DNA of 37,233 nucleotides from SXRF01 sp039808985 (lineage in GTDB: Bacteria > Pseudomonadota > Alphaproteobacteria > Rickettsiales > SXRF01): assembly GCA_039808985.1 (NCBI GenBank), contig JBDHUC010000021.1:1-37233 (forward strand), given 5' to 3'. The notes under the pieces were generated by a model, which did no database searches, had not been told where the DNA came from, and worked only from the letters and a program-made list of their open reading frames with translations. Made by a program: the position numbers and the translations under genes. Each line of letters opens with the position of its first letter. Positions within the stretch are counted from its first letter, which is position 1. Shown piece by piece: positions 22,936 through 31,265 of the stretch.

Positions 22936-25356
22936 CTAAACATCCAGGTTCTCGACATTCAGCGCATTGGCTACGATAAAATCGCGGCGTGGCTCCACTA
23001 TATCGCCCATAAGTGTTGAGAATATGGTTTCTGTTTCCCCGTCATCTTCAACTTTAACCTGAAGAAGGCGGCGTGTTTCCGGGTTTAGCGTGGTTTCCCA
23101 TAACTGTTCCGGGTTCATCTCCCCAAGGCCTTTGAAGCGCTGGATGGTGCTGCCCTTACGTGCCAGATCCATCATTGTGCTATACAGCAAGGTTGGGGTA
23201 GAAATTTCCATGCTGCTTTGCTTGCGTGTCAGGTTCCCGGGAGCTGAGAAATATTTATCGAGATAAGGTATCTGGCTGGCAATTTCATGCGCATCTTTGC
23301 TCAGCAATAATTTTTCTTCCATGAAGTATATCTCTTCCACACCACGCACCATGCGGCGTATTTTAAATACGCCATTTTCAAAACTACACGCCCATCCGGC
23401 CTGTTCGCCAAGTAGGCTGGCCAGTGATTTTTCCCATGCCCTGGCTTTTTCTTCGCTGCCAGCTTTGCCATCAAATACATGCGCAAGCGCAGCCGCTTCA
23501 ATAAGATGGGCCGGGATGCGTTTTGCCAGCGACTTAATAGCCGAAGCTATTTTAGCTGCCTGAGATAATACTGATTTAAGGCTGTCGCCACTCAAAGATT
23601 CACCATTTGCTAATTTGAAAACCGCATCTTCAACACTTGAATTTTGTAAATGCTGCTCAAGGGCCTCGTCATCTTTCAGGTAAACATCATGGTTGCCACG
23701 GCGCATTTTATAAAGCGGAGGCTGGGCGATATATAGATAGCCACGGTCGATAAGCTCGCGCATCTGGCGGAAGAAGAAGGTAAGCAGCAACGTGCGTATA
23801 TGCGAGCCATCCACGTCCGCATCGGTCATGATGATGATTTTATGATAGCGCGCTTTGTCGATATTGAATTCATCGCGGCCAATGCTGGTTCCTATTGCGG
23901 TAATAAGTGTTCCAACTTCCTGGCTGCCCAGCATTTTGTCAAAACGTGCACGCTCCACGTTCAATATTTTACCTTTAAGCGGCAATATAGCCTGGTAATT
24001 GCGGCTGCGCCCCTGCTTTGCAGACCCGCCTGCCGAATCACCTTCTACTATAAACAGCTCAGATTTAGCCGGATCACGCTCCTGGCAATCGGCTAATTTT
24101 CCAGGGAGTGAAGAAATATCAAGCGCTCCTTTGCGGCGGGTAAGCTCACGGGCCTTGCGCGCAGCTTCACGCGCTGCCGCTGCCTCAACTATTTTGCTTA
24201 TGATAGCGCGTGCATCTTGCGGGTGTTCTTCCATCCACTGTGCAAGTTTGTCGTAAACATAGCTTTCAACAACCGGGCGCACTTCTGAGCTTACCAGCTT
24301 GTCCTTGGTCTGGGAGGAGAATTTAGGGTCCGGTACTTTAACCGAAACAATTGCTGTCAGCCCTTCACGCGCATCATCGCCGGTTATGCCAACCTTTTCT
24401 TTTTTCGACATGCCGCTTTCTTCAAAATATTTATTGATGGCGCGGGTAAGCGCAGCACGGAAGCCGATAATATGCGTCCCGCCATCGCGCTGGCGGATAT
24501 TGTTGGTAAAGGCCAGCACGTTTTCATGATAGCTGTCATTCCATTGCATAGCTACTTCAACGCCCATGCCATCGCGCTCGCCTTTTATTACAACGGTGTT
24601 ATGCAGTGAGGTTTTACCTTTATCCAGATATTGCGCATAGGCTTCTGTTCCGCCTTCGTAATAAAATTCAATTTCTGTTGCCGGGTCGGTCCTTTCATCC
24701 TTAAGCAGGATACGAACGCCAGAATTAAGGAACGCAAGCTCGCGCAGGCGATGCTCAACAGTTGCAAAGTTAAACTCCGTCATGGTGAAGGTTTCCTTGG
24801 ACGGAAGGAAGGTAACGCTGGTGCCTTTTTTACCTACCGCTTCACCAATTTCTGTAAGATGCTGTGTTGTTTCGCCATGTGAAAATTTAGCTTCATATTG
24901 CTTTCCACCCCTCCAGATTGTCAGGTTCAGGTAAACTGAAAGAGCATTTACAACCGATACGCCAACACCGTGTAATCCGCCGGAAACCTTGTAAGAGTTC
25001 TGGTCGAATTTGCCACCGGCATGAAGCTGGGTCATGATAACTTCGGCGGCGGACACCCCCTCACCTTCATGAATATCAACTGGAATACCGCGCCCGTTAT
25101 CGGTTACTGAACAGGAGCCATCAGCATTGAGGCTTACGGTTACAAGGTCGCAATGCCCGGCCAGCGCTTCATCGATCGCATTATCGACTACTTCATAGAT
25201 CATGTGGTGCAACCCCGAACCATCATCGGTATCGCCTATATACATGCCAGGGCGTTTGCGTACTGCCTCAAGCCCTTTTAGAACTTTAATGGAATCTGCG
25301 CTGTAGCTGTCCTGGGCGCTTTGTTCTGCCATAATCATTTCTGCCGATTTAGTCAT
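22936..25356 (-). CDS. gyrB: DNA gyrase subunit B
   Basis: This 806-residue type II topoisomerase subunit introduces negative supercoils with GyrA. The GHKL ATPase domain shows VVDNAIDEALAGH and GLHGVGVSVVNALS. The TOPRIM domain begins with EGDSAGGSAKQGR (Glu438) and contains DADVDGSHIRTLLLTFFFR, and the C-terminal QRFKGLGEMNPEQLWETT matches the GyrA-binding region. An insertion of moderate length between about 560 and 700 is as in other proteobacteria. It follows recF by two bases, completing dnaA-dnaN-recF-gyrB in the ancestral order. Confidence 0.98.
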   Translation of the reverse strand: MTKSAEMIMAEQSAQDSYSADSIKVLKGLEAVRKRPGMYIGDTDDGSGLHHMIYEVVDNAIDEALAGHCDLVTVSLNADGSCSVTDNGRGIPVDIHEGEGVSAAEVIMTQLHAGGKFDQNSYKVSGGLHGVGVSVVNALSVYLNLTIWRGGKQYEAKFSHGETTQHLTEIGEAVGKKGTSVTFLPSKETFTMTEFNFATVEHRLRELAFLNSGVRILLKDERTDPATEIEFYYEGGTEAYAQYLDKGKTSLHNTVVIKGERDGMGVEVAMQWNDSYHENVLAFTNNIRQRDGGTHIIGFRAALTRAINKYFEESGMSKKEKVGITGDDAREGLTAIVSVKVPDPKFSSQTKDKLVSSEVRPVVESYVYDKLAQWMEEHPQDARAIISKIVEAAAAREAARKARELTRRKGALDISSLPGKLADCQERDPAKSELFIVEGDSAGGSAKQGRSRNYQAILPLKGKILNVERARFDKMLGSQEVGTLITAIGTSIGRDEFNIDKARYHKIIIMTDADVDGSHIRTLLLTFFFRQMRELIDRGYLYIAQPPLYKMRRGNHDVYLKDDEALEQHLQNSSVEDAVFKLANGESLSGDSLKSVLSQAAKIASAIKSLAKRIPAHLIEAAALAHVFDGKAGSEEKARAWEKSLASLLGEQAGWACSFENGVFKIRRMVRGVEEIYFMEEKLLLSKDAHEIASQIPYLDKYFSAPGNLTRKQSSMEISTPTLLYSTMMDLARKGSTIQRFKGLGEMNPEQLWETTLNPETRRLLQVKVEDDGETETIFSTLMGDIVEPRRDFIVANALNVENLDV

Positions 25357-25358
25357 TT

Positions 25359-26588
25359 TTATTCCTTAAAAATCTTACCGTTTTCAACCTTAAAAAACCG
25401 TGCTTTTTCAATTAAACCGGCGAATAAATCAGTATCCGTGCCGGTCATCCATGTTTGTGCCCCAATATCACAGATTTCCTCAAATAATTCAAGCCTTCTT
25501 GTTGCGTCCAGATGGCTTACTACTTCATCCAGCAGGATAATCGGTGTAATGCCATGCCAGACAGAGCCAGAGCGTGCCTGGGCGAGTATAATGGAAAGGA
25601 TAAGGGCCTTTTGCTCGCCGGTTGAGCAGCTCTCTGCGGGCATGGATTTTTCAATATGGGTGACGCGAAGTTCGCTGCGGTGGGTTCCGTTTGTGGTTCT
25701 GCCACTTGCCGCATCATAATTCCTGCAAGATTCAAGGGCATTTTTTAATGAATCCTCAGCTCCCATTGCAGAGCTTCCGGCCTTAAGCAAATCTTCAACA
25801 AAACCGCTGACATTTAACAGGCCTTTAGGGAAGCTGAGCGAAGATGCCGCAATCATATGGTTTATATGTTCGCAGGTAGAAAGCCTTGCGCTGGCAATTG
25901 CCGCCGCGCAGGCTGCCATTTTCTGTTCAATTGTTGCAAGCCAGTTGGCATCAGCCCTGCCATATTGCAGCAGCTTATTGCGCTCACGCATATGGTAATC
26001 ATATTCATTTATCCTTGAAGCATGTTCAGCGTCAAAACTGAATACCAGCCGGTCAAGGAATTTCCGCCCTGCTGAAGCGCCTTCGATAAATAACTGTTCC
26101 ATCTGCGGAGTAAGCCAGATAAGAGAAACATGGCGCGCCAGTTCCGCCTGTCCCTTGGTAATTTTACCATCAATCTTGACCAACCTTTTATCGTTGTCTT
26201 CTATTCCTTCATTATTTATGCCGGTGCCTATTTTTACATGGCCGTGCTTGCCGTTGATATTTGCAGAAATCGCCCAGTTTTCACCAGCCGCGACATTGCT
26301 TATATCTGAGAGTTTTGCACGCCTTAAGCCGCGCCCGACTCCCAGCAGCGAAATTGCTTCCAGTATATTGGTTTTTCCTGCCCCGTTTACTCCGGTAATT
26401 ACAACCGGGTTTTCGCTGGTTTCCATACGCGCTGATTCGTAATTACGGAAGCTGGAAAGCGACAGTGAGGATATGGATATTTTTTTTGTGCCATCCTGAG
26501 CAGAGCGAATTTCTTTTCTGGAAATCCCTGGCCCTTTATCTATCTCGCACAGATCCTGTGCTACGGCTAAGCCGTCCACAGGATTCAT
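25359..26588 (-). CDS. recF: DNA replication and repair protein RecF with repeat-encoded N-terminal extension
   Basis: RecF is an SMC-like ATPase that loads RecA at gapped DNA with RecO and RecR. This copy is 409 residues. Family similarity starts only at about residue 37 (ISISSLSLSSFRNYESA), followed by Walker A GVNGAGKTN, signature region STGEQKALILSIILAQA and Walker B IILLDEVVSHLD. The first ~35 residues are encoded by a palindromic repeat (26486-26585) of the family seen at 22783-22864. The ATG at 26588 is one base after the dnaN stop region and has GAGG about eight bases upstream. No ATG, GTG or TTG lies between the repeat and the conserved part, so the extension is probably translated. 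Confidence 0.95.
   Translation of the reverse strand: MNPVDGLAVAQDLCEIDKGPGISRKEIRSAQDGTKKISISSLSLSSFRNYESARMETSENPVVITGVNGAGKTNILEAISLLGVGRGLRRAKLSDISNVAAGENWAISANINGKHGHVKIGTGINNEGIEDNDKRLVKIDGKITKGQAELARHVSLIWLTPQMEQLFIEGASAGRKFLDRLVFSFDAEHASRINEYDYHMRERNKLLQYGRADANWLATIEQKMAACAAAIASARLSTCEHINHMIAASSLSFPKGLLNVSGFVEDLLKAGSSAMGAEDSLKNALESCRNYDAASGRTTNGTHRSELRVTHIEKSMPAESCSTGEQKALILSIILAQARSGSVWHGITPIILLDEVVSHLDATRRLELFEEICDIGAQTWMTGTDTDLFAGLIEKARFFKVENGKIFKE
26486..26585. repeat. Palindromic repeat inserted in the recF 5' coding region
   Basis: A hairpin with arms ATCCTGTG (26553-26560) and CACAGGAT (26577-26584), and inner stem ACGGC/GCCGT around a TAA loop, sits directly after the recF start codon. 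A second segment with CATCCTGAGC lies near 26491-26500. The insertion keeps the frame open and contributes residues 2 to about 35. Confidence 0.85.
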
Positions 26589-26589
26589 A

Positions 26590-27708
26590 TCATACCCTCA
26601 TCGGCATGATTACGTAGAGTGCGCCCACATCTGCCGTATCGCGTACCAGGGCTGGGGAGCCTCCATCGTTAAGCAGGAATTGCACGGTGTCGCCATCAAT
26701 CTGCGTCATCATATCCAGCAGGTAGCGGGAATTAAAGCCAATCTCAATAGAGCTGGAAGAATAAGTAATATCTATTTCTTCTGATGCCGATCCCTGATCG
26801 CCGCCGCCAGCAGAAAGTGTAAGCTTCCCATTTTCAAGCTGCAATTTAATGGCCCTGGATTTTTCTGAGGAAATTACTGATACGCGGTCAACCGCATCTT
26901 TAAATAGTTTGCAGTCAACTTCCATCAGCTTTTCATTTGCTGAAGGTATCACCCTTTCATAATCCGGGAAATTACCATCAATTAATTTGGATACTAAAAC
27001 TGCATTACCATAAACAAAGCGTATCTTTGTTTCCGATAGAGAAACCGAAACATCACCCTCACCAGCTTCTAAAAGCTTGCGCAGTTCCTGAATGGCTTTG
27101 CGCGGAACGATTATTCCCGGCATATTATCGGCCCCGGCCGGAAGCGCCACCTCAATTCTTGCAAGCCTGTGCCCGTCAGTTGCAACGGCGCGCAGCAGCT
27201 TGCCATCACCGCTGCCAGCAACATGCAGATAAATACCATTTAAATAATATCTGGTTTCCTCGGTGGAAATGGCAAAGCTGGGTTTTTCTATAAGCGCTAA
27301 ACATTCTGCCGATTTTAATGTAAAATTATGGCTCAAATCGCCTTCTGCCATAACCGGAAAATCATCAACCGGGAGGCAGGCAAGTGAAAAGCGCGATTGT
27401 CCTGAACGAATGGAAACCTTGCTGCCATCATCGCTGGTTGTAACTTCAATCTGCGTACCTTCAGGCAACTTTCGTACTATGTCATAAAAAGTATGGGCAG
27501 GCACGGTTGTTGAACCGGCAGAGCCTACCTCAGCAGGCACTTTTTCTACAACCGCAATATCCATATCAGTGGCAGTAAGGGCCACTTCAGAGCCTTTGGC
27601 GTCAATTTTTATATTTGATAAAACAGCGATGGTTCCACGCTTCTCAACAACCGATTGCACATGGCTTAAGCTTTTAAGCAAATTAGCGCGTTCAATAACA
27701 AACTGCAT
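26590..27708 (-). CDS. dnaN: DNA polymerase III beta sliding clamp
   Basis: This 372-residue processivity clamp has three repeated clamp domains. The ends are typical: MQFVIERANLLKSLSHVQ at the start and YVIMPMRV at the end, the latter being the usual PMR(V/L) terminus. It is loaded by the clamp loader that includes HolB (11808-12872). It lies between dnaA and recF; a 117-base gap after dnaA holds a GTG-armed palindrome, and its stop is next to the recF start. Confidence 0.98.
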   Translation of the reverse strand: MQFVIERANLLKSLSHVQSVVEKRGTIAVLSNIKIDAKGSEVALTATDMDIAVVEKVPAEVGSAGSTTVPAHTFYDIVRKLPEGTQIEVTTSDDGSKVSIRSGQSRFSLACLPVDDFPVMAEGDLSHNFTLKSAECLALIEKPSFAISTEETRYYLNGIYLHVAGSGDGKLLRAVATDGHRLARIEVALPAGADNMPGIIVPRKAIQELRKLLEAGEGDVSVSLSETKIRFVYGNAVLVSKLIDGNFPDYERVIPSANEKLMEVDCKLFKDAVDRVSVISSEKSRAIKLQLENGKLTLSAGGGDQGSASEEIDITYSSSSIEIGFNSRYLLDMMTQIDGDTVQFLLNDGGSPALVRDTADVGALYVIMPMRV

Positions 27709-27728
27709 AATGTTTTCCTGGTTTCTCT

Positions 27729-27799
27729 AGTGTGGGTGATAGTGTTAGTGGGAGTGTGAAGCATATTTCTTCACCTACACTCGCACCAGCACCGGCAGT
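27729..27799. repeat. Intercistronic imperfect palindrome with GTG-rich arms
   Basis: Between dnaA and dnaN, a run of degenerate GTGNGT-like units (27729-27758) is followed by a complementary CAC-rich run (27769-27797). The centre is a perfect GTGAAG/CTTCAC pair (27756-27761 with 27769-27774). It resembles 4573-4642 in base pattern and position, namely in the leader of the next minus-strand gene. Confidence 0.7.
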
Positions 27800-27825
27800 T
27801 AATGAAGTCAATATAGCAATGAAAA

Positions 27826-29274
27826 TTAACTTTGCAACAGGCGGCTGAGCATTTCCACATCCTGCGAAAATTCATGGTCGGTTGCCATTAATTCTTCTAT
27901 GCGTTTTACCGCGTGCATAACTGTTGTGTGGTCTTTTCCACCAAAGCGACGGCCAATTTCCGGAAGGCTTTTACTGGTGAATTTTTTTGACAGATACATA
28001 GCAACCTGACGCGGCCTTGCAACCAGCCGGGCGCGCCTTGCTGAATGCATATCAGAAACCTTTATATTGTAATGGCTGGCGACCTGTTTTTGAATATCCT
28101 CAATGGAAATACGGCGGTCATTGGCGCGCAACAGGTCATGCAGAACTTCCTGCGTTGTTTCAAGGGTTATCGGGCGGCCAACAAGTGTTGCATGTGCCAC
28201 AACGCGGTTAAGTGAACCCTCAAGTTCACGAATGTTGGAAGTGATTTTATGGGCAAGGAATTCCATAACTTTCTGAGGAATTTCCACACCATTCATTTTT
28301 TCGATCTTGGATTGCAATATTCCGAGGCGTAATTCATAGCTGGTGGTATGTATATCGGCAACCAGCCCCCAGCCAAGACGTGAACGCACACGCTCCTCAA
28401 TTCCCTCAAGGTCGGAAGGTGAACGATCACCAGAAATAACCAGTTGCTTATTCTGGTCAACCAGCGCGTTGAAGGTATGGAAAAATTCTTCCTGCGTTGA
28501 ATCTTTGCCGCTTATAAACTGCACGTCATCAATCATAAGAACGTCAACAGATCGGAAATGCTCTTTGAATGCCAGCGCTTCCTTAAAACGCAGGGCGCGA
28601 ATGAACTGATACATGAATTTTTCCGCCGATAAATAAAGCACCCGGCGTTCAGGGCTGTTTTTGCGTATATGCCATGCGATAGCATGCATAAGATGCGTTT
28701 TGCCAAGCCCCACTCCGCCATATAAAAACAGCGGATTGCAACCCTGCACAATATTGGCTGTTTCCGCAACGCGTCTTGCTGCAGCATGCGCCAGCTCGTT
28801 AGGTTTCCCAACCACGAAATTGTCAAAAGTATAACGTGGGTCAAGAGGCGCTCCCATTTGAACGTCAATATCCAGAGGTGCTGCTTCAGTTTGAGTATTT
28901 TCAGGCTGCCAGCTTTGCGGGGTAAGGACATTGAATTTTTGCGGTATGGCTGCATTTTCCAAAGGTGAAGCTGCTGCTGCGTCAGAAATCACCAATTCTA
29001 TGGCATAGCCTTCTGAAATGGGCTCTTCTTGCCAGAATGATTTAATATCATCCATGTAATTCTTGTTTATCCACTCACGCATGAAACGTGTTGGCACCCC
29101 TAATTTAATACAGCCAGGGCTGCTTCCGGAAAAACTAATTGGTTTAAGCCAGCTTCTGAATATCCCATCGCCGAAACGGGTGCTAAGTTTGTTGCTTACA
29201 TTAAGCCATGCCAGGGCCAGCAAATCATCTATTGTTTCGGCCTGGGAATGCTGTAATACGGCCATATCGCTCAT
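27826..29274 (-). CDS. dnaA: Chromosomal replication initiator DnaA
   Basis: This AAA+ initiator (482 residues from the chosen start) binds DnaA boxes and opens the origin. Domain I is near 15-80, a variable linker (about 97-140) follows, the AAA+ domain has Walker A GGVGLGKT (about 186-193) and Walker B VLMIDDVQFI, and the C-terminal DNA-binding domain contains ARPRQVAMYLSKKF and FGGKDHTTVMHAVKRI. The start at 29274 gives an ATGA overlap with the rhodanese stop; 29286 and 29265 are alternatives, the latter having AGGG at good spacing. It is thus translationally coupled to the rhodanese gene instead of sitting behind its own leader. Confidence 0.97.
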   Translation of the reverse strand: MSDMAVLQHSQAETIDDLLALAWLNVSNKLSTRFGDGIFRSWLKPISFSGSSPGCIKLGVPTRFMREWINKNYMDDIKSFWQEEPISEGYAIELVISDAAAASPLENAAIPQKFNVLTPQSWQPENTQTEAAPLDIDVQMGAPLDPRYTFDNFVVGKPNELAHAAARRVAETANIVQGCNPLFLYGGVGLGKTHLMHAIAWHIRKNSPERRVLYLSAEKFMYQFIRALRFKEALAFKEHFRSVDVLMIDDVQFISGKDSTQEEFFHTFNALVDQNKQLVISGDRSPSDLEGIEERVRSRLGWGLVADIHTTSYELRLGILQSKIEKMNGVEIPQKVMEFLAHKITSNIRELEGSLNRVVAHATLVGRPITLETTQEVLHDLLRANDRRISIEDIQKQVASHYNIKVSDMHSARRARLVARPRQVAMYLSKKFTSKSLPEIGRRFGGKDHTTVMHAVKRIEELMATDHEFSQDVEMLSRLLQS

Positions 29275-29774
29275 CCCTGTACCCATGGCAGGTTATCATA
29301 TTTCCATCCCTGCTTTGTAGAACGCTGGTTCATGATGTTGGCCTCGCCTTCAAATCCTCCAGTTATATTAAAACAATATTGATAGCCCTCAGCAGCCATC
29401 GCAATTGCCGCGTCAAGGGAGCGCCCACCGGAACGGCAAATAAAGAATAATGGCGTATCCTTGCGGATTGCTGGTTCGGCCATTAAATCGCTTATGAATT
29501 TTGGATTCTGGGCGAATGATGGATATAGCTTCCATGAAATTGTAAGTAACTGGCTTGGGGTATTGTTAAGGTCAGGCAGGCCTACAAATTGCCATTCGGC
29601 TGCGGTGCGGACGTCAACTATAACGGAACGGTTTAACTTCGCGTATTCATAAGCTTCCTGCGGGTTTGCCTCCCCGGCATATTTTAACCCTGGCTGCCTG
29701 CGCTGCATCGCCTTGTCAACCAGTTGACATAACGCGCTGTCAGCCGATAATTTGGTAGCTAACTTAAATGCCAT
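29271..29774 (-). CDS. Rhodanese-domain protein
   Basis: This 167-residue cytosolic protein has a single rhodanese (sulfurtransferase-type) domain. The active-site loop CRSGGRS (about 112-118) contains the catalytic cysteine, and VIVDVRTAAEWQFVGLP (about 51-67) is the entry motif CH2A-like region. Such proteins move sulfane sulfur from thiosulfate or persulfides; the physiological acceptor is unknown. It lies between rpsT and dnaA and overlaps the dnaA start by four bases. It has about 97 bases upstream to rpsT. Confidence 0.9.
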   Translation of the reverse strand: MAFKLATKLSADSALCQLVDKAMQRRQPGLKYAGEANPQEAYEYAKLNRSVIVDVRTAAEWQFVGLPDLNNTPSQLLTISWKLYPSFAQNPKFISDLMAEPAIRKDTPLFFICRSGGRSLDAAIAMAAEGYQYCFNITGGFEGEANIMNQRSTKQGWKYDNLPWVQG

Positions 29775-29871
29775 ATAGTCACCATCACCCCGTTGTAAGA
29801 AAAAGACAAAGCTATAGTGTCCGCCTGTTAACCGACGGTATAAAATTAGAAATAAATCAGAGGCCTAAGAT

Positions 29872-30138
29872 TTAAGCGGCTAAATTTTTAATGCGTGCGG
29901 ATAGACGGCTTAACTTGCGAGCAGCAGTGCCTTTTTTGATAACACCTTTGCTAACGCCGCGCATTAATTCCGGCTGGGCTTCCTTGAAAGCCTGCTGTGC
30001 CTCAGATTTTTTGCCGACTTGGATCGCCGATTCCACCTTTTTTACAAAAGTGCGTATGCGGCTCACCCGGGCGCGGTTGATTTCTGTACGTGTTATCGTC
30101 TGGCGTATGCGTTTTTCTGCTGACTTATGGTTAGCCAT
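29872..30138 (-). CDS. rpsT: 30S ribosomal protein S20
   Basis: This 88-residue basic protein binds 16S rRNA. It begins MANHKSAEKRIRQTITRTEIN and shows the characteristic helical Lys/Arg-rich pattern and the KGVIKKGTAARKLSRLSARI ending. rpsT next to dnaA is a recurrent alphaproteobacterial neighbourhood. It is the first minus-strand gene to the left of the strand-switch region, so its promoter should lie in 30139-30250; I could not pick out a convincing hexamer pair. Confidence 0.97.
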   Translation of the reverse strand: MANHKSAEKRIRQTITRTEINRARVSRIRTFVKKVESAIQVGKKSEAQQAFKEAQPELMRGVSKGVIKKGTAARKLSRLSARIKNLAA

Positions 30139-30526
30139 GTTTGTTCTGTCCGTTGCCTAAAAATTCAGTTAACTAAAAAGTTTAAAAAATCCCTTTAAAA
30201 ACTTCCCTGTCACGACCATATTTTAGCCTCAACGGGGATTGCCAATCTAATGACGTTTTTTTGATTCGTCAAGCGCAATTCTCCATAAAATAAAATTTTC
30301 TTTTATCTCTTTCTAATGCCTGGTTTTCCTGGATTTTTTAGCTTTATCCCCGTAATTTTTTGCCCATCCGGGGCAAATATACTTACAGAAGTTATGCACA
30401 GGGCCTGAAAGCAATTTACAAGGTGGATTTTCATCTGGTATTGAAAGGTGAATTGCAATATAACAGCAGTTCAGTCAGTTCAGTCTGCACGGTCTAGCTG
30501 TTAAATAATGAATCAATGTAGTATAT
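30139..30526. other. Gene-free strand-switch region, candidate replication origin
   Basis: This is the gap between rpsT (leftward) and fzlA (rightward). It contains one DnaA box matching TTATNCACA exactly (TTATGCACA, 30392-30400), an AT-rich tract (about 30270-30360), a 7-bp hairpin TTTGCCC/GGGCAAA (30359-30377) and a tandem duplication of CAGTTCAGT (30467-30484). The dnaA cluster is adjacent, and most genes on each side point away from here, as expected for co-orientation with forks. Only one strong box was found, which is few for an origin, so promoters of rpsT and fzlA alone could explain the gap. Confidence 0.35.
30392..30400 (+). promoter_or_regulatory. DnaA box
   Basis: TTATGCACA fits the DnaA-box consensus TTATNCACA without mismatch. 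It is the only exact match I found in the strand-switch gap. It could serve initiation or DnaA control of neighbouring genes. Confidence 0.5.
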
Positions 30527-31195
30527 ATGCGCCTTCTCTACCACACCCCACTTTCCCCTTTCTGCCGTAAAATCAGGATGATGCTCAAGGAAAAAGGCCT
30601 GGAATTTGATCTTGTCCAGGAAAACCCATGGGATCGTAACCTGGATTTTTTTGCCTTAAACCCTGCTGGCGAGGTACCGGTTCTGGTTGAGGATGATGGC
30701 ACGGTTCTTTCCGGGGCCTATGCTATAAGCGAGTATCTTGAAGAGGCATATCCTTCCTATTCCCTGCTTGGAACAACCCTTGCGCAGCGTGCCGAGGTCC
30801 GCAGGCTAATAGATTGGTTTGACCATAAGTTCGACTATGAAGTTACCAGGAACGTGCTTTTTGAAAAGGCGTTCAAGCATTATCTTGGTTCGGGTGAACC
30901 CAGCTCGGCGGCTATACGCACCGGTAAGCAGAATATACTATATCACCTCGACTATATAGGGCATCTGGCCAGCGAGCGTTATTTTCTTGCTGGTGATACG
31001 CTTACGCTGGCAGATCTGGCAGCGGCTGCACATATATCGGCCCTTGATTATCTTGGCGATGTATCGTGGGAATATAATAAAATGGCACAGAACTGGTATG
31101 CGCTTATGAAATCACGGCCCAGTATGCGCGGCATATTATCAGAACGCGTGCGCGGCGCGCGCCCTCCTGTATATTACGAAAACCCGGATTTTTAG
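30527..31195 (+). CDS. fzlA: FzlA, FtsZ-binding GST-like division protein
   Basis: This 222-residue protein has a glutathione S-transferase fold: thioredoxin-like domain (1-78, NPAGEVPVL, ISEYLEE) and helical domain (about 90-200, LAGDTLTLADLAAAAHISALDYLGDV). The ending SERVRGARPPVYYENPDF corresponds to the distinctive C-terminal tail of FzlA, and RAEVRRLIDWFDHKFDYEVT is also typical. In Caulobacter FzlA binds FtsZ filaments, curves them and is needed for constriction; it does not act as a GST there. Assignment is by recall of family motifs. No ribosome-binding site is visible before the ATG, so the mRNA may have a short or absent leader. Confidence 0.85.
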   Translation: MRLLYHTPLSPFCRKIRMMLKEKGLEFDLVQENPWDRNLDFFALNPAGEVPVLVEDDGTVLSGAYAISEYLEEAYPSYSLLGTTLAQRAEVRRLIDWFDHKFDYEVTRNVLFEKAFKHYLGSGEPSSAAIRTGKQNILYHLDYIGHLASERYFLAGDTLTLADLAAAAHISALDYLGDVSWEYNKMAQNWYALMKSRPSMRGILSERVRGARPPVYYENPDF

Positions 31196-31252
31196 AAAAT
31201 ACTTGCTGTTGCCTGTAATTTAACCATAATCTGAATTATCTAATTCATAATG

Positions 31253-31258
31253 AAGGAG
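31253..31258 (+). promoter_or_regulatory. Ribosome-binding site that defines an ATT start
   Basis: AAGGAG ends seven bases before the ATT at 31266, an ideal spacing. The downstream TTG (31293) has no comparable site, and an in-frame TGA at 31251 excludes any earlier start. This is the main evidence for non-canonical initiation of the RNase D gene. Confidence 0.7.
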
Positions 31259-31265
31259 AAGCCCT

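Noticed and set aside
30351..30377. TTTGCCC/GGGCAAA hairpin as an intrinsic terminator
   Set aside because: No T-run follows on either strand, and no gene ends toward it.
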